9,399 nucleotides of DNA from Desulfobacteraceae bacterium (GCA_015486915.1 WFQS01000444.1:1-9399), one strand, 5' to 3'. Counted from the stretch's first letter, positions 1 through 5,416 are shown. Numbers and translations: made by a program. Notes: a model not told the origin generated them from the letters alone.

Positions 1-34
1 ATCATTTTTATCCTTTTAATTTGTTACAAACATC

Positions 35-202
35 CTTAGGATCGAAAATTTTATAAGTTGAACGAAATTGCTTGTCTTTCGGCCCATCTACTTCGTTGCA
101 TCAAAGGCCGAATACGTTGAGTATGCAACCTTTAATGCGCCTTGTACATGGGCCGGAATCCTGCGCTATTTCTGTTCAACTTATTTCATCTCCGATCCTA
201 AG
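35..202. repeat. 168-bp imperfect palindromic (MITE-like) element
   Basis: The whole stretch is one long imperfect palindrome. The ends are exact 10-bp inverted repeats, CTTAGGATCG at 35-44 and CGATCCTAAG at 193-202. Matching continues inward: AAGTTGAAC with GTTCAACTT, then CGGCCCAT (80-87) with ATGGGCCG (148-155), then GCATCAAAGG (98-107) with CCTTTAATGC (129-138). It would fold into a single long hairpin as RNA or single-stranded DNA. It has no coding capacity of its own. A reading frame crosses it (68-268), but only its part after the element resembles a protein family. The right end abuts a truncated brnT. I infer a non-autonomous mobile or REP-like element, because the symmetry is end to end and it breaks a gene. 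No clear target-site duplication is visible. Confidence 0.7.
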
Positions 203-268
203 CATATTCGTGTTATTTCTGCAAGAGACATGAGTCGAAAAGAAAAGGAGGTGTATAGCAATGAGTAA
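203..268 (+). pseudogene. brnT: C-terminal remnant of a BrnT-type toxin gene
   Basis: The 21 codons before the stop at 266-268 read HIRVISARDMSRKEKEVYSNE. This matches the conserved BrnT C-terminus and aligns with KIRIISARKLTRKERKEYEQ in the intact BrnT at 728-1003. Everything upstream of the IRVISAR motif is replaced by the palindromic element ending at 202. The 34 bases left of that element do not show the missing toxin body in any frame. The reading frame stays open through the element from an ATG at 68, but the resulting N-terminus has no toxin features. The stop overlaps the start of the downstream antitoxin (ATGAGTAA), which preserves the usual toxin-antitoxin coupling. The RNase toxin is therefore expected to be inactive. 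Confidence 0.7.
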
Positions 269-530
269 GCTAATACCAAAATTTAAGAACGAAAATGACG
301 AAAGAGAGTTTTGGGCAGCTCATGACTCTACCGATTACATTAATTGGAGCAGGGCGGAAAGAATTACATTTTCTAACCTCAAGCCGTCAGTTAAAAAAAT
401 ATCTCTACGCCTTCCAGAGTCCATGTTGGAAGAGCTTAAGCTTTTAGCAAACAAAAGAGATGTGCCTTATCAATCGCTGCTAAAGATATTTCTTGCCGAA
501 CGTATTGAAAAAGAACTTGGATCACATTGA
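261..530 (+). CDS. CopG/BrnA-family antitoxin (orphaned)
   Basis: This 89-aa protein matches the CopG-type antitoxin family (Pfam CopG_antitoxin) that pairs with BrnT RNase toxins. The N-terminal part carries the family signature IPKFKNE..EREFWAAHDSTDYI..W (about residues 5-29), which would contact the toxin. Residues 45-85 (KKISLRLPESMLEELKLLAN and onward) form a ribbon-helix-helix DNA-binding domain, expected to dimerise and repress its own promoter. The start is well supported: AAGGAGG at 245-251 lies 9 bases before the ATG. It overlaps the stop of the toxin remnant by 8 bases. Because that toxin is truncated, this antitoxin looks orphaned. It might still neutralise or regulate the second BrnT module downstream, but that is inference. 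Family assignment is confident. Confidence 0.88.
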   Translation: MSKLIPKFKNENDEREFWAAHDSTDYINWSRAERITFSNLKPSVKKISLRLPESMLEELKLLANKRDVPYQSLLKIFLAERIEKELGSH

Positions 531-553
531 ATTAGTGAACCTGCATAAGAAAA

Positions 554-684
554 ATTTGGCACAACATTTCGTTTCACTGGATTGCAGGGGGCTCAGTCGC
601 TCTGAAAAGCATTGGAAGAACAACCGTTAATGTCACGAGCAAGTTTTCTGGAGCCCTCTGCAACCAGTGAACTTTGTCGCTCAA
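554..684. repeat. Long inverted repeat between the two toxin-antitoxin modules
   Basis: The core arms are 573-594 (TTCACTGG..GCAGGGGGCTC) and 651-671 (GAGCCCTCTGCA..CCAGTGAA). They pair along 21-22 bp with one G-T position and one bulged base. Weaker complementarity extends outward (TTGGCACAAC.. with ..GTCGCTCAA) to about 554 and 684. The roughly 56-base interior contains GAAAA and TTTTC, which could prolong the stem. The heptamer GTCGCTC occurs on the left flank of the interior (596-602) and again on the right outer side (676-682). No reading frame is credible here. It shares no sequence with the element at 35-202. It could be a MITE-like element or a recombination hairpin; its function is unknown. 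Confidence 0.6.
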
Positions 685-727
685 AAACAAAAGCACAAGA
701 ATCAAATGAAAAGTAAAGAAAATCATT

Positions 728-1003
728 ATGCCCTTAGAATTTGAATGGAATCCTGAAAAATTACAAAAGAATTTAAAAAAACATGACGTCTCTTTTATTG
801 AAGCGGCAACAGTTTTTTCAGATTCATTATCAATGACATACGACGATCCAGATCACTCTCACGATGAGGATAGATTTATAATTATTGGAATTTCATCATC
901 TGGGAATTTGCTCATGGTTTCCCATACATATAGAAATAACAAAATCCGAATAATCAGTGCCAGAAAGCTGACACGGAAAGAGAGGAAAGAATATGAACAA
1001 TAA
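728..1003 (+). CDS. brnT: BrnT-family type II toxin (RNase)
   Basis: This 91-aa protein is a full-length BrnT toxin, a small RelE-like fold ribonuclease that blocks translation when its antitoxin is lost. Visible family features run in order: FEWNPEKLQKNLKKHDVSF at residues 5-23, EAATVFSD at 25-32, a DPDHSHDEDRF segment around residues 41-51, IGISSSGNLLMVSHT about 53-67, and the C-terminal KIRIISARKLTRKERKEYE. The conserved lysine, histidine and arginine positions expected in BrnT are present, so it looks active. No good Shine-Dalgarno lies before the ATG at 728. The alternative would be a start at a later codon, but that would remove the conserved N-terminus. It overlaps the next gene by 11 bases, as toxin-first TA operons often do. 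Confidence 0.9.
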   Translation: MPLEFEWNPEKLQKNLKKHDVSFIEAATVFSDSLSMTYDDPDHSHDEDRFIIIGISSSGNLLMVSHTYRNNKIRIISARKLTRKERKEYEQ

Positions 1004-1232
1004 TAAATGTAATGAAATGGAAGATGAACTCCGTCCTGAATATGATTTATCGAAATTGAAAGGCGGTGTGAGAGGTAAATACGCATTAAAATACAAAGAA
1101 GGAACCAATTTGATTTTATTAGAGCCTGATGTGGCTGAAGTTTTTAAAGATAATGAATCCGTAAACGAAGCATTGAGATTGCTAATCAAAATCGCTGGTG
1201 AAAAATATGTAAAAGCCACTCAACACATATGA
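993..1232 (+). CDS. BrnT-partner antitoxin of the DLSKLKGGVRGKY type
   Basis: This 79-aa protein starts inside the end of brnT (overlap 993-1003) and is the expected antitoxin of that toxin. The sequence YDLSKLKGGVRGKYALKYKE at residues 17-36 is a motif I know from small proteins encoded beside BrnT and other RelE-like toxins. It is followed by a predicted C-terminal segment, LEPDVAEVFKDNESVNEALRLLI, that resembles the helix pair of ribbon-helix-helix antitoxins. AGAGGAAAG at 981-989 supports the ATG at 993 over the in-frame ATG at 1017, which has no ribosome binding site. It is unrelated in sequence to the CopG-type antitoxin at 261-530, so the two neighbouring BrnT modules use different antitoxin families. 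Role assigned from family memory and gene context. Confidence 0.82.
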   Translation: MNNNKCNEMEDELRPEYDLSKLKGGVRGKYALKYKEGTNLILLEPDVAEVFKDNESVNEALRLLIKIAGEKYVKATQHI

Positions 1233-1521
1233 GCCGTCGTCTTGTCAATAGGCAATAAAAATATTTTAGGAAAAAAATATTCTTTCCCTTTTTGTAATGT
1301 TAACAAGGTAAAATTTCCTGACTTGAATTCAAATTAAGTAGTTTTAAACCTGCTACAAACACATATTATATTCGGACTGAAACCACCATCAATAACCCCA
1401 AATAGCTGGGGCTTCAAAGCCAGTCTTTTTTTGAGCGGTTCCTAAGGCCTTGGCGCTGATTATCAAACAAATCAGTTCTTTCATCGGGACTCAACTCTTC
1501 AAAAACAATTAGAGATTAAAT
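1233..1521. other. Intergenic spacer between the TA module and the zinc operon
   Basis: No credible gene is visible in either strand. The spacer holds AT-rich sequence with a weak GGAAA/TTTCC hairpin near 1270-1290, a stronger hairpin plus T-run at 1376-1432, and AT-rich DNA leading into the operator palindrome. On the minus strand about 1440-1515 there is a short open stretch reading EELSPDERTDLFDNQ, which might be the tail of a decayed gene but is too short to name. Confidence 0.5.
1376..1432 (+). terminator. Probable Rho-independent terminator after the toxin-antitoxin module
   Basis: CCCCA (1396-1400) pairs with TGGGG (1407-1411) around a 6-base loop. GACTG (1376-1380) can pair with CAGTC (1421-1425) to enclose it, and an alternative small hairpin GGCT-TCAA-AGCC lies at 1410-1421. 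Seven T residues follow at 1426-1432. The order stem then T-run fits termination of plus-strand transcripts coming from brnT and its antitoxin, insulating the zinc operon. The stem is short and interrupted, so confidence is moderate. Confidence 0.5.
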
Positions 1522-1564
1522 TTAATTATAATAATTGCAATTTAATTGCATTTATTATAATTAA
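1522..1564 (+). promoter_or_regulatory. 43-bp palindromic operator, probable Zur/Fur-family box with embedded -10 elements
   Basis: The arms 1522-1541 and 1545-1564 are inverted repeats matching at 19 of 20 positions, separated by TTA. The sequence is AT-rich with GCAAT/ATTGC cores, typical in character of Fur-superfamily operators. It ends 5 bases before the start codon of the Fur-family regulator gene. Two exact TATAAT hexamers lie inside it, at 1527-1532 and 1556-1561, so bound regulator would occlude the promoter. The first would give a leader of about 30 bases. The second would give an almost leaderless transcript, but its only -35-like hexamer (TTGCAA, 1536-1541) is just 14 bases away. 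Autoregulation of the whole operon by zinc is the natural inference. Confidence 0.75.
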
Positions 1565-1569
1565 CATGC

Positions 1570-2016
1570 ATGTTTAAAAAAAATGAACATTGTAATAGTC
1601 TGCAGGTATTAAAAGATGCCAAACTCAGCAGAACATCTCAACGTGTTGCTGTTCTTGATATGTTGATTAATGCTGAAAGACCTTTGACGGTTATTCAAAT
1701 ATTCAGAAACATAAATTTTCATCAGAAGATTCATAAAGTTACTATTTACCGAATTCTTTCTTCCTTCGTTGCAAAAGATATTGCAAGAGGGATTCCAACG
1801 GATGAGGGGATTAATTATTATGAAATGGCGTGTAGGCATAATCCGGTTCATGCTCATTTTTATTGTAAATCATGCAAAAAGATGTTTTGCCTTGATCCTG
1901 CCACATCTTCCCGGGCCATTGAGTTATTTGCAGATCTCAATGGCTTTAAGATAGAGGCTTTAAGCCTCAATATAACGGGAGTATGCAGTAATTGTAATAA
2001 AGGAGAATCTTTTTAG
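1570..2016 (+). CDS. zur: Fur-family transcriptional regulator, probably Zur (zinc uptake repressor)
   Basis: This 148-aa protein has the length and two-domain layout of the Fur superfamily. Residues 15-70 form the winged helix, with the recognition-helix segment HKVTIYRILSSF at about 55-66. The metal-binding dimerisation half follows. ACRHNPVHAHFYCKSC (87-102) supplies His90, His94, His96, Cys99 and Cys102; GVCSNC (137-142) adds Cys139 and Cys142. The two CxxC pairs form the usual structural zinc site. With zinc bound it would repress. The identity as Zur rather than Fur, PerR or Mur rests mainly on its place as first gene of a zinc-type ABC importer operon. The gene starts 5 bases after the operator and has no Shine-Dalgarno; the next in-frame ATG is about residue 31, inside the DNA-binding domain, so 1570 is the best start. 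Confidence 0.88.
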   Translation: MFKKNEHCNSLQVLKDAKLSRTSQRVAVLDMLINAERPLTVIQIFRNINFHQKIHKVTIYRILSSFVAKDIARGIPTDEGINYYEMACRHNPVHAHFYCKSCKKMFCLDPATSSRAIELFADLNGFKIEALSLNITGVCSNCNKGESF

Positions 2017-2018
2017 AG

Positions 2019-2867
2019 ATGAATAAAATCATGACCTTATTGAAAATTGCTTTATGTCTGCTTGTTTTTCAGTGGAGTATTCCAGGCATTGCTGCAGTCC
2101 ATGCCAGAATAAATGTTTCAGTAAGTGTTCTCCCCCAGGCTTATTTTGTTGAGAGAATCGGGGGAACAAGGGTTAATATTCAGGTTATGATTCCAAAGGG
2201 TGCAAGCCCTGAGACCTATGAACCTTTGCCACGGCAGATGGTTATGCTGGCTGCTTCCGACATTTATGTGAAGGTTGGCTCGCCGTCATTTCCTTTTGAG
2301 ACAAAATATTTTAATGATATTTTGAAAAAAAACAGGAAAATCATTGTTGTAAATATGTCTGATGGCGTTAAGTACCGCAGTGGAGATCCCCATGTTTGGG
2401 TCGCCCCATGCACCGTGAAGATAGCTGCTGAAAATATATATAGAGCCCTGTTAAAAGTCGATCCCCTGTTTAAGACGTATTATAAAAAAAATTTTGAATC
2501 ATTTTTAAAAGATATTAAAAAACTGGATAGGAGCATAAAAAATTCCCTTGCAGGTAAAAAAGGTTATTCTTTTATGGTATTTCATCCTGCATGGGGTTAT
2601 TTTGCAGATGAATACAAATTAAATCAAATCTGTGTTGAAAAAGACGGAAAAGCCCCAAGTGCTTCTTACATAAGGAAAATGATAGATATTGCCAGGAAAA
2701 AAAATATCAGGGTTGTTTTTGTACAAACGGGGTTTGATGAAGGAAGCGCTGAAGTTATTGCTGAGGAAACAGGCGGGAAAATTATACATGTAGATCCTCT
2801 TGCAAGGGACTGGCTGAAAAATATGGAAAAAATTGTCAAAATTTTAAGCGCTGTGTTGAAAAAATAG
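2019..2867 (+). CDS. znuA: Periplasmic zinc (metal)-binding protein of an ABC importer, ZnuA/TroA family
   Basis: This 282-aa protein begins with a signal peptide (KIMTLLKIALCLLVFQWS, then cleavage near AVHA, residues 26-29) and continues as a cluster A-I metal-binding lipocalin-unrelated TroA fold. Recognisable blocks are VSVLPQAYFVERIGG (35-49), GASPETYEPLPRQ (61-73), GDPHVWVAP (122-130), VFHPAWGYFADEY (187-199), and HVDPLARDW (257-265). Candidate metal ligands are His125, His189 and Asp259. The position usually held by the first histidine (P-H-x-Y-E-P) is Glu65 here. The charged His-rich loop of some ZnuA proteins is absent. It delivers metal to ZnuB. Its start lies 2 bases after the zur stop, with AGGAG at 2001-2005 rather far upstream, so translation may be coupled to zur. 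Zinc is the likely substrate; manganese or iron cannot be excluded. Confidence 0.88.
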   Translation: MNKIMTLLKIALCLLVFQWSIPGIAAVHARINVSVSVLPQAYFVERIGGTRVNIQVMIPKGASPETYEPLPRQMVMLAASDIYVKVGSPSFPFETKYFNDILKKNRKIIVVNMSDGVKYRSGDPHVWVAPCTVKIAAENIYRALLKVDPLFKTYYKKNFESFLKDIKKLDRSIKNSLAGKKGYSFMVFHPAWGYFADEYKLNQICVEKDGKAPSASYIRKMIDIARKKNIRVVFVQTGFDEGSAEVIAEETGGKIIHVDPLARDWLKNMEKIVKILSAVLKK

Positions 2868-2887
2868 AAATGCATTAAAGAAATAAT

Positions 2888-3640
2888 ATGAAAAATTTAA
2901 TTGAAGTGAATCATTTGAGTTTCGGGTATGACAATATTCCGGTTTTACAAGATGTCAATCTGAACATTTTCAAAAATGACTATATTTTAATTATAGGACC
3001 AAATGGAGGGGGAAAGACAAGTTTTTTAAAATTAATTCTCGGTATTGTAAAGCCATGGAGCGGGTCAATCCGTTATGCAGAAGGCGTATCTGGAAGGATA
3101 GGGTATGTGCCTCAATATGCGAATTTCAATAAAAATTTTCCAATAAATGTCCTTGATATGGTTTTAACCGGATTTATGGATTCAAAAAATTTTTTAAAAA
3201 AATATACGAAAAATCAAATGGAAAAAGCAGAACATATGCTTGATAAATTTGATCTTTATTTGAAAAGGAAGGAGAATATTAATAATCTGTCAGGTGGACA
3301 GATACAAAAACTTTTAATCGCCCGTGCTCTTGTGGCAGATCCCGTGGCATTGCTGTTAGATGAGCCTACTGCGTCAATTGATATCACATCCCAGTCCAAT
3401 CTCAGGGATTTCCTGCATAAATTGAACGAAAAAATGGCAGTTTTAATGGTTACACACGATTTAACCCCGTTTGCAAAAAATTACAAACGCATAGTATGTA
3501 TAAATAAAACCCTTTTCAGCCATGGCAGAGGGGAACTTAACGCCCATGAACTGGACAGGGTTTACGGCTGTCCCGTGGATCTCATCGGTCATGGAATTCC
3601 CCATACAATACTGCAGGAACACGAAAAACAGTCAAATTAA
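2888..3640 (+). CDS. znuC: Zinc ABC importer ATP-binding protein
   Basis: This 250-aa cytoplasmic ATPase would power the importer as a dimer bound to ZnuB. All nucleotide-binding motifs are intact: Walker A GPNGGGKT at 37-44, Q-loop Gln76 in YVPQY, ABC signature LSGGQ at 134-138, Walker B ALLLDEP at 154-160, D-loop ASID and H-loop His190 in MVTHD. The C-terminal extension (GCPVDLIGHGIPHTIL, about 227-242) is typical of metal-importer ATPases, with HGIPH offering possible metal-binding histidines. It starts 20 bases after the znuA stop with only a weak ribosome binding site. About 170 bases, mostly a repeat element, separate it from the permease gene, where tight spacing would be expected. Confidence 0.92.
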   Translation: MKNLIEVNHLSFGYDNIPVLQDVNLNIFKNDYILIIGPNGGGKTSFLKLILGIVKPWSGSIRYAEGVSGRIGYVPQYANFNKNFPINVLDMVLTGFMDSKNFLKKYTKNQMEKAEHMLDKFDLYLKRKENINNLSGGQIQKLLIARALVADPVALLLDEPTASIDITSQSNLRDFLHKLNEKMAVLMVTHDLTPFAKNYKRIVCINKTLFSHGRGELNAHELDRVYGCPVDLIGHGIPHTILQEHEKQSN

Positions 3641-3673
3641 CAGCAAGCATATAAAAAAAATAGAACACAAACC

Positions 3674-3775
3674 TGATGGACCTGTAAAAAGTCAGATTTT
3701 GGCATTTTCTCAACTGTAACATACTGAAATTATTAATAACAGTTTTAATATTTGCGATTTTTTACTAGACCATCA
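3674..3775. repeat. 102-bp terminal-inverted-repeat element inside the zinc operon
   Basis: The ends TGATGGACCTGTAAAAAGTC (3674-3693) and the reverse complement of the right end (TGATGGTCTAGTAAAAAATC, 3756-3775) agree at 16 of 20 positions. The interior is AT-rich and non-coding. The 8-mer AAACCTGA occurs at both borders, at 3669-3676 and 3775-3782, consistent with a target-site duplication, though it partly overlaps the inverted repeats so the exact element edge is uncertain. End sequences of the type GATG..CTCGTAAAAAGTC are, from memory, common in small intergenic repeats of deltaproteobacteria. I infer a non-autonomous mobile element that landed between znuC and znuB. It lacks an obvious terminator T-run on the plus strand, so read-through is possible. 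Confidence 0.68.
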
Positions 3776-3809
3776 AACCTGAAAGATTAAAAATTTAATT
3801 TAAACGGAT

Positions 3810-4643
3810 ATGTTAAATATACTCTCATATGAATTCATGCAGAACGCTGTCATGACTGCTGTTATTGTAAGTGTTATCTGCGGTTTGATAGGCCCTTTTA
3901 TTGTAACAAAAAGAATGGTTTTTATCAGTGGAGGCTTAAGCCATTCAGCCTTTGGAGGGCTTGGTATTGCGTATTGGCTCGGTGTGGACCCCCTTTACGG
4001 GGCTATGGTTTTTGTCCTTGCAGCAGCAGTTGGACTTGGGTTTATAGATACGGGAAAAAATGACAGCAATGATATTTTAATCGGTATACTATGGGCCACA
4101 GGAATGGCAACGGGTATTGTGTTCATACATATGACTCCGGGATATGCTCCAAGTCTCATGACATTTTTATTTGGTAATATCCTTACAGTTTCCAGTCATG
4201 ATGTCCATATAATATTTGTTTTATTTTGTGTTGTGGCATCTGTTGTAATTATATTTTTTAAGGGATTTACAGCCGTTGCCCTTGATGAAGAATATGCAAA
4301 GGTAAGGCAACTGCCTGTAAGACTTTTAAATATCGGACTGTTGATATTGATAGCCCTGTCCATTGTTGCATTGATTCAGGTGGTCGGTATAATCCTCGTT
4401 ATTGCGCTTCTGACAATTCCCGTGGCCATTGCAGAAGAATTCAGTTCTGATTTTAAAAAAATAATGGTAAGTTCGATCCTGTTCGGGATATTGATCTGTA
4501 TTGCAGGTCTTGTTATCTCCTATTTTATAGAATTTCCTTCTGGTGCCTCCATCATTCTGATCGGGAGTTTTTTTCTCGGAGTGATAAAATTTATAAAAAA
4601 GATAGGGTATGGATTAAAGGGTAAGACAATCAGGAAAAAATAA
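3810..4643 (+). CDS. znuB: Zinc ABC importer membrane permease (ABC-3 family)
   Basis: This 277-aa integral membrane protein forms the transport channel as a homodimer. The ABC-3 hallmark N-terminus is clear: SYEFMQNAVMTAVIVSVICG, then VTKRMVFISGGLSHSAFGGLG at about 32-52. Hydrophobic segments lie around residues 12-32, 42-58, 62-80, 86-106, 128-150, 170-208 (two helices), 217-240 and 246-263. The cytoplasmic coupling loop that contacts ZnuC is near GFTAVALDEEYAKV (152-165). The start at 3810 keeps the LSYEFM motif, though no convincing ribosome binding site precedes it. The C-terminus is basic. It stands 4 bases before the next gene. The upstream repeat element separates it from znuC but the gene itself is intact. 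Confidence 0.92.
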   Translation: MLNILSYEFMQNAVMTAVIVSVICGLIGPFIVTKRMVFISGGLSHSAFGGLGIAYWLGVDPLYGAMVFVLAAAVGLGFIDTGKNDSNDILIGILWATGMATGIVFIHMTPGYAPSLMTFLFGNILTVSSHDVHIIFVLFCVVASVVIIFFKGFTAVALDEEYAKVRQLPVRLLNIGLLILIALSIVALIQVVGIILVIALLTIPVAIAEEFSSDFKKIMVSSILFGILICIAGLVISYFIEFPSGASIILIGSFFLGVIKFIKKIGYGLKGKTIRKK

Positions 4644-4647
4644 ATAA

Positions 4648-4869
4648 ATGAACGATACTGACATAATAGTTGTTCTGAAAAAACAGCCGGTTGAGCTTTG
4701 CAAGATTCTTAAATTTGAAAATCTTGTTATGAGCGGAGGAGAGGCAAAGTATGTTATTGCCCAGGGTATGGTCATGTTAAACGGAAGGGTTGAGACAAGG
4801 AAAAGAAAGAAAATACTTGCCGGTGATATTATTGAATTTAATGGGCAGAAAATTATTACAACTGCATGA
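4648..4869 (+). CDS. Small S4-domain RNA-binding protein (YbcJ/YaaA-like)
   Basis: This 73-aa protein is essentially one S4 RNA-binding domain of the COG2501 kind. Recognisable segments are ELCKILKFENLVMSGGEAKY (16-35), then IAQGMVMLNGRVETRKRKK (37-55) and LAGDIIEFNG (57-66). The MLNGRVETRKRKK stretch is the basic, RNA-contacting face. YbcJ in Escherichia coli and YaaA in Bacillus share this size and motif. The start lies 4 bases after the znuB stop, so it is very likely co-transcribed with the zinc operon, an unusual partner for it. Its cellular target is unknown. It could link zinc status to ribosome or RNA function, or be a passenger. No metal-binding Cys/His cluster is present apart from one cysteine at residue 18. 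Confidence 0.87.
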   Translation: MNDTDIIVVLKKQPVELCKILKFENLVMSGGEAKYVIAQGMVMLNGRVETRKRKKILAGDIIEFNGQKIITTA

Positions 4870-4887
4870 CAGGAAAATTACACAACA

Positions 4888-4927
4888 GTGTTCACAGGAT
4901 ACGGCATTTGCCATACCCTGTAAACAC
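4888..4927 (-). terminator. Strong hairpin between convergent operons, best formed on the minus strand
   Basis: Arms 4888-4905 and 4910-4927 form an 18-bp stem around the loop ATTT. In plus-strand RNA three positions are C-A mismatches. In minus-strand RNA the same three positions become G-U pairs, so all 18 pair. The minus transcript continues TGTTGTGTAATTTT, moderately U-rich. It therefore probably terminates the cytochrome/porin operon and may help stop the zinc operon from the other side. A small GGGGACCCC palindrome follows at 4930-4938. Confidence 0.62.
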
Positions 4928-4975
4928 TTGGGGACCCCATTATTTCTACCTGTATTACTTGTTTAAAACCAGGTT

Positions 4976-5323
4976 TTATTTACACTTGGCAGGAGTGGGG
5001 GAATCTGCCGCATGTTTATAAAGATATGTGTATATATCAAGCCGGTCAGCATCAGAAATAGCACTCCACTCTTGTTTGCATTTAAATTCATCAAAGGTTT
5101 TGGTCTCAAAAATCCTTTTCCACTGTGACATTGTTTTGTCACTTGGACTTATAATAGGTCTTTTTACTTTTACTTCTCCCCTTGCCGCACATTTTTTATA
5201 AATTTTGCGGTATGTGTATTTCCCTTTTCTTGCATTTCCATTGGGCCCTGCAGCAAGGCTTACACTAAAAAACACTGCAACAAGAAATACTGCCATGACT
5301 GAAATAATAAATTTATGTTTCAT
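4976..5323 (-). CDS. Small secreted protein resembling a monoheme cytochrome c with a degenerate heme motif
   Basis: This 115-aa protein starts with a signal peptide (ISVMAVFLVAVFFSVSLAAG, cleavage near residue 25), so it is periplasmic. The mature part reads NARKGKYTYRKIYKKCAARG at 30-49, then SPSDKTMSQWKRIFE (59-73), LDIYTYLYKHAADSPTPAKC (95-114). This layout recalls small class I cytochromes of deltaproteobacteria in which RKxCxxCH is followed by an SPxxKTQAQW segment and ends in a DIxTYLxxHAxDSPxPAKC helix. Here the heme-attachment position reads YKKCA (42-46): the first Cys is Tyr and the His is Ala, so no heme c can be attached in the standard way. Cysteines 45, 82 and 114 remain. AAGGAGT about 8 bases upstream supports the start. 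It is downstream of the porin gene. The similarity is from memory and the heme-loss reading is inference. Confidence 0.7.
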   Translation of the reverse strand: MKHKFIISVMAVFLVAVFFSVSLAAGPNGNARKGKYTYRKIYKKCAARGEVKVKRPIISPSDKTMSQWKRIFETKTFDEFKCKQEWSAISDADRLDIYTYLYKHAADSPTPAKCK

Positions 5324-5377
5324 TTTTAAACTCCTTTTTTGATTTAATTAATTTTTTATATTAGGTATTTTTTTATA

Positions 5378-5416
5378 TGAAACTCCTGCAAAGTACTTTG
5401 AATTATTAAAGTTTCA
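5378..5416. repeat. Nested inverted repeat upstream of the small secreted protein gene
   Basis: TGAAACT (5378-5384) and AGTTTCA (5410-5416) are inverted repeats that enclose a perfect 12-bp palindrome, CAAAGTACTTTG (5389-5400). It lies in the 142-base gap between the porin stop and the next gene. No T-run follows on either strand right after the stem except TTTTTTAT on the plus-strand left side, so it is not a clear terminator. It could be an operator or an RNA processing site for differential expression of the two genes. Confidence 0.4.

Noticed and set aside
68..202. Open frame from ATG 68 as the N-terminus of a 66-aa protein
   Set aside because: This part is encoded by the palindromic element and has no family features; only the tail after 202 is BrnT-like.
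554..684. Integron attC recombination site
   Set aside because: The hairpin has suitable size, and TA genes are common cassettes, but the outer ends lack the paired RYYYAAC and GTTRRRY core sites and no integrase is in view.
896..1219. Minus-strand 107-aa frame across brnT and its antitoxin
   Set aside because: It is antisense to two well-supported genes, has no ribosome binding site and no recognisable domain.
1440..1515. Minus-strand fragment EELSPDERTDLFDNQ as a transposase tail
   Set aside because: Only about 25 codons are readable, with no start, no conserved catalytic residues and no terminal repeats, so it cannot be assigned.
35..3775. CRISPR array
   Set aside because: The repeats in the window are unrelated inverted repeats, each present once; there is no regular direct repeat and spacer pattern.
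3641..3809. A small missing operon gene between znuC and znuB
   Set aside because: The gap is mostly the inverted-repeat element and has no frame with a start signal; the 65-aa frame at 3522-3719 is a shadow of the znuC end.
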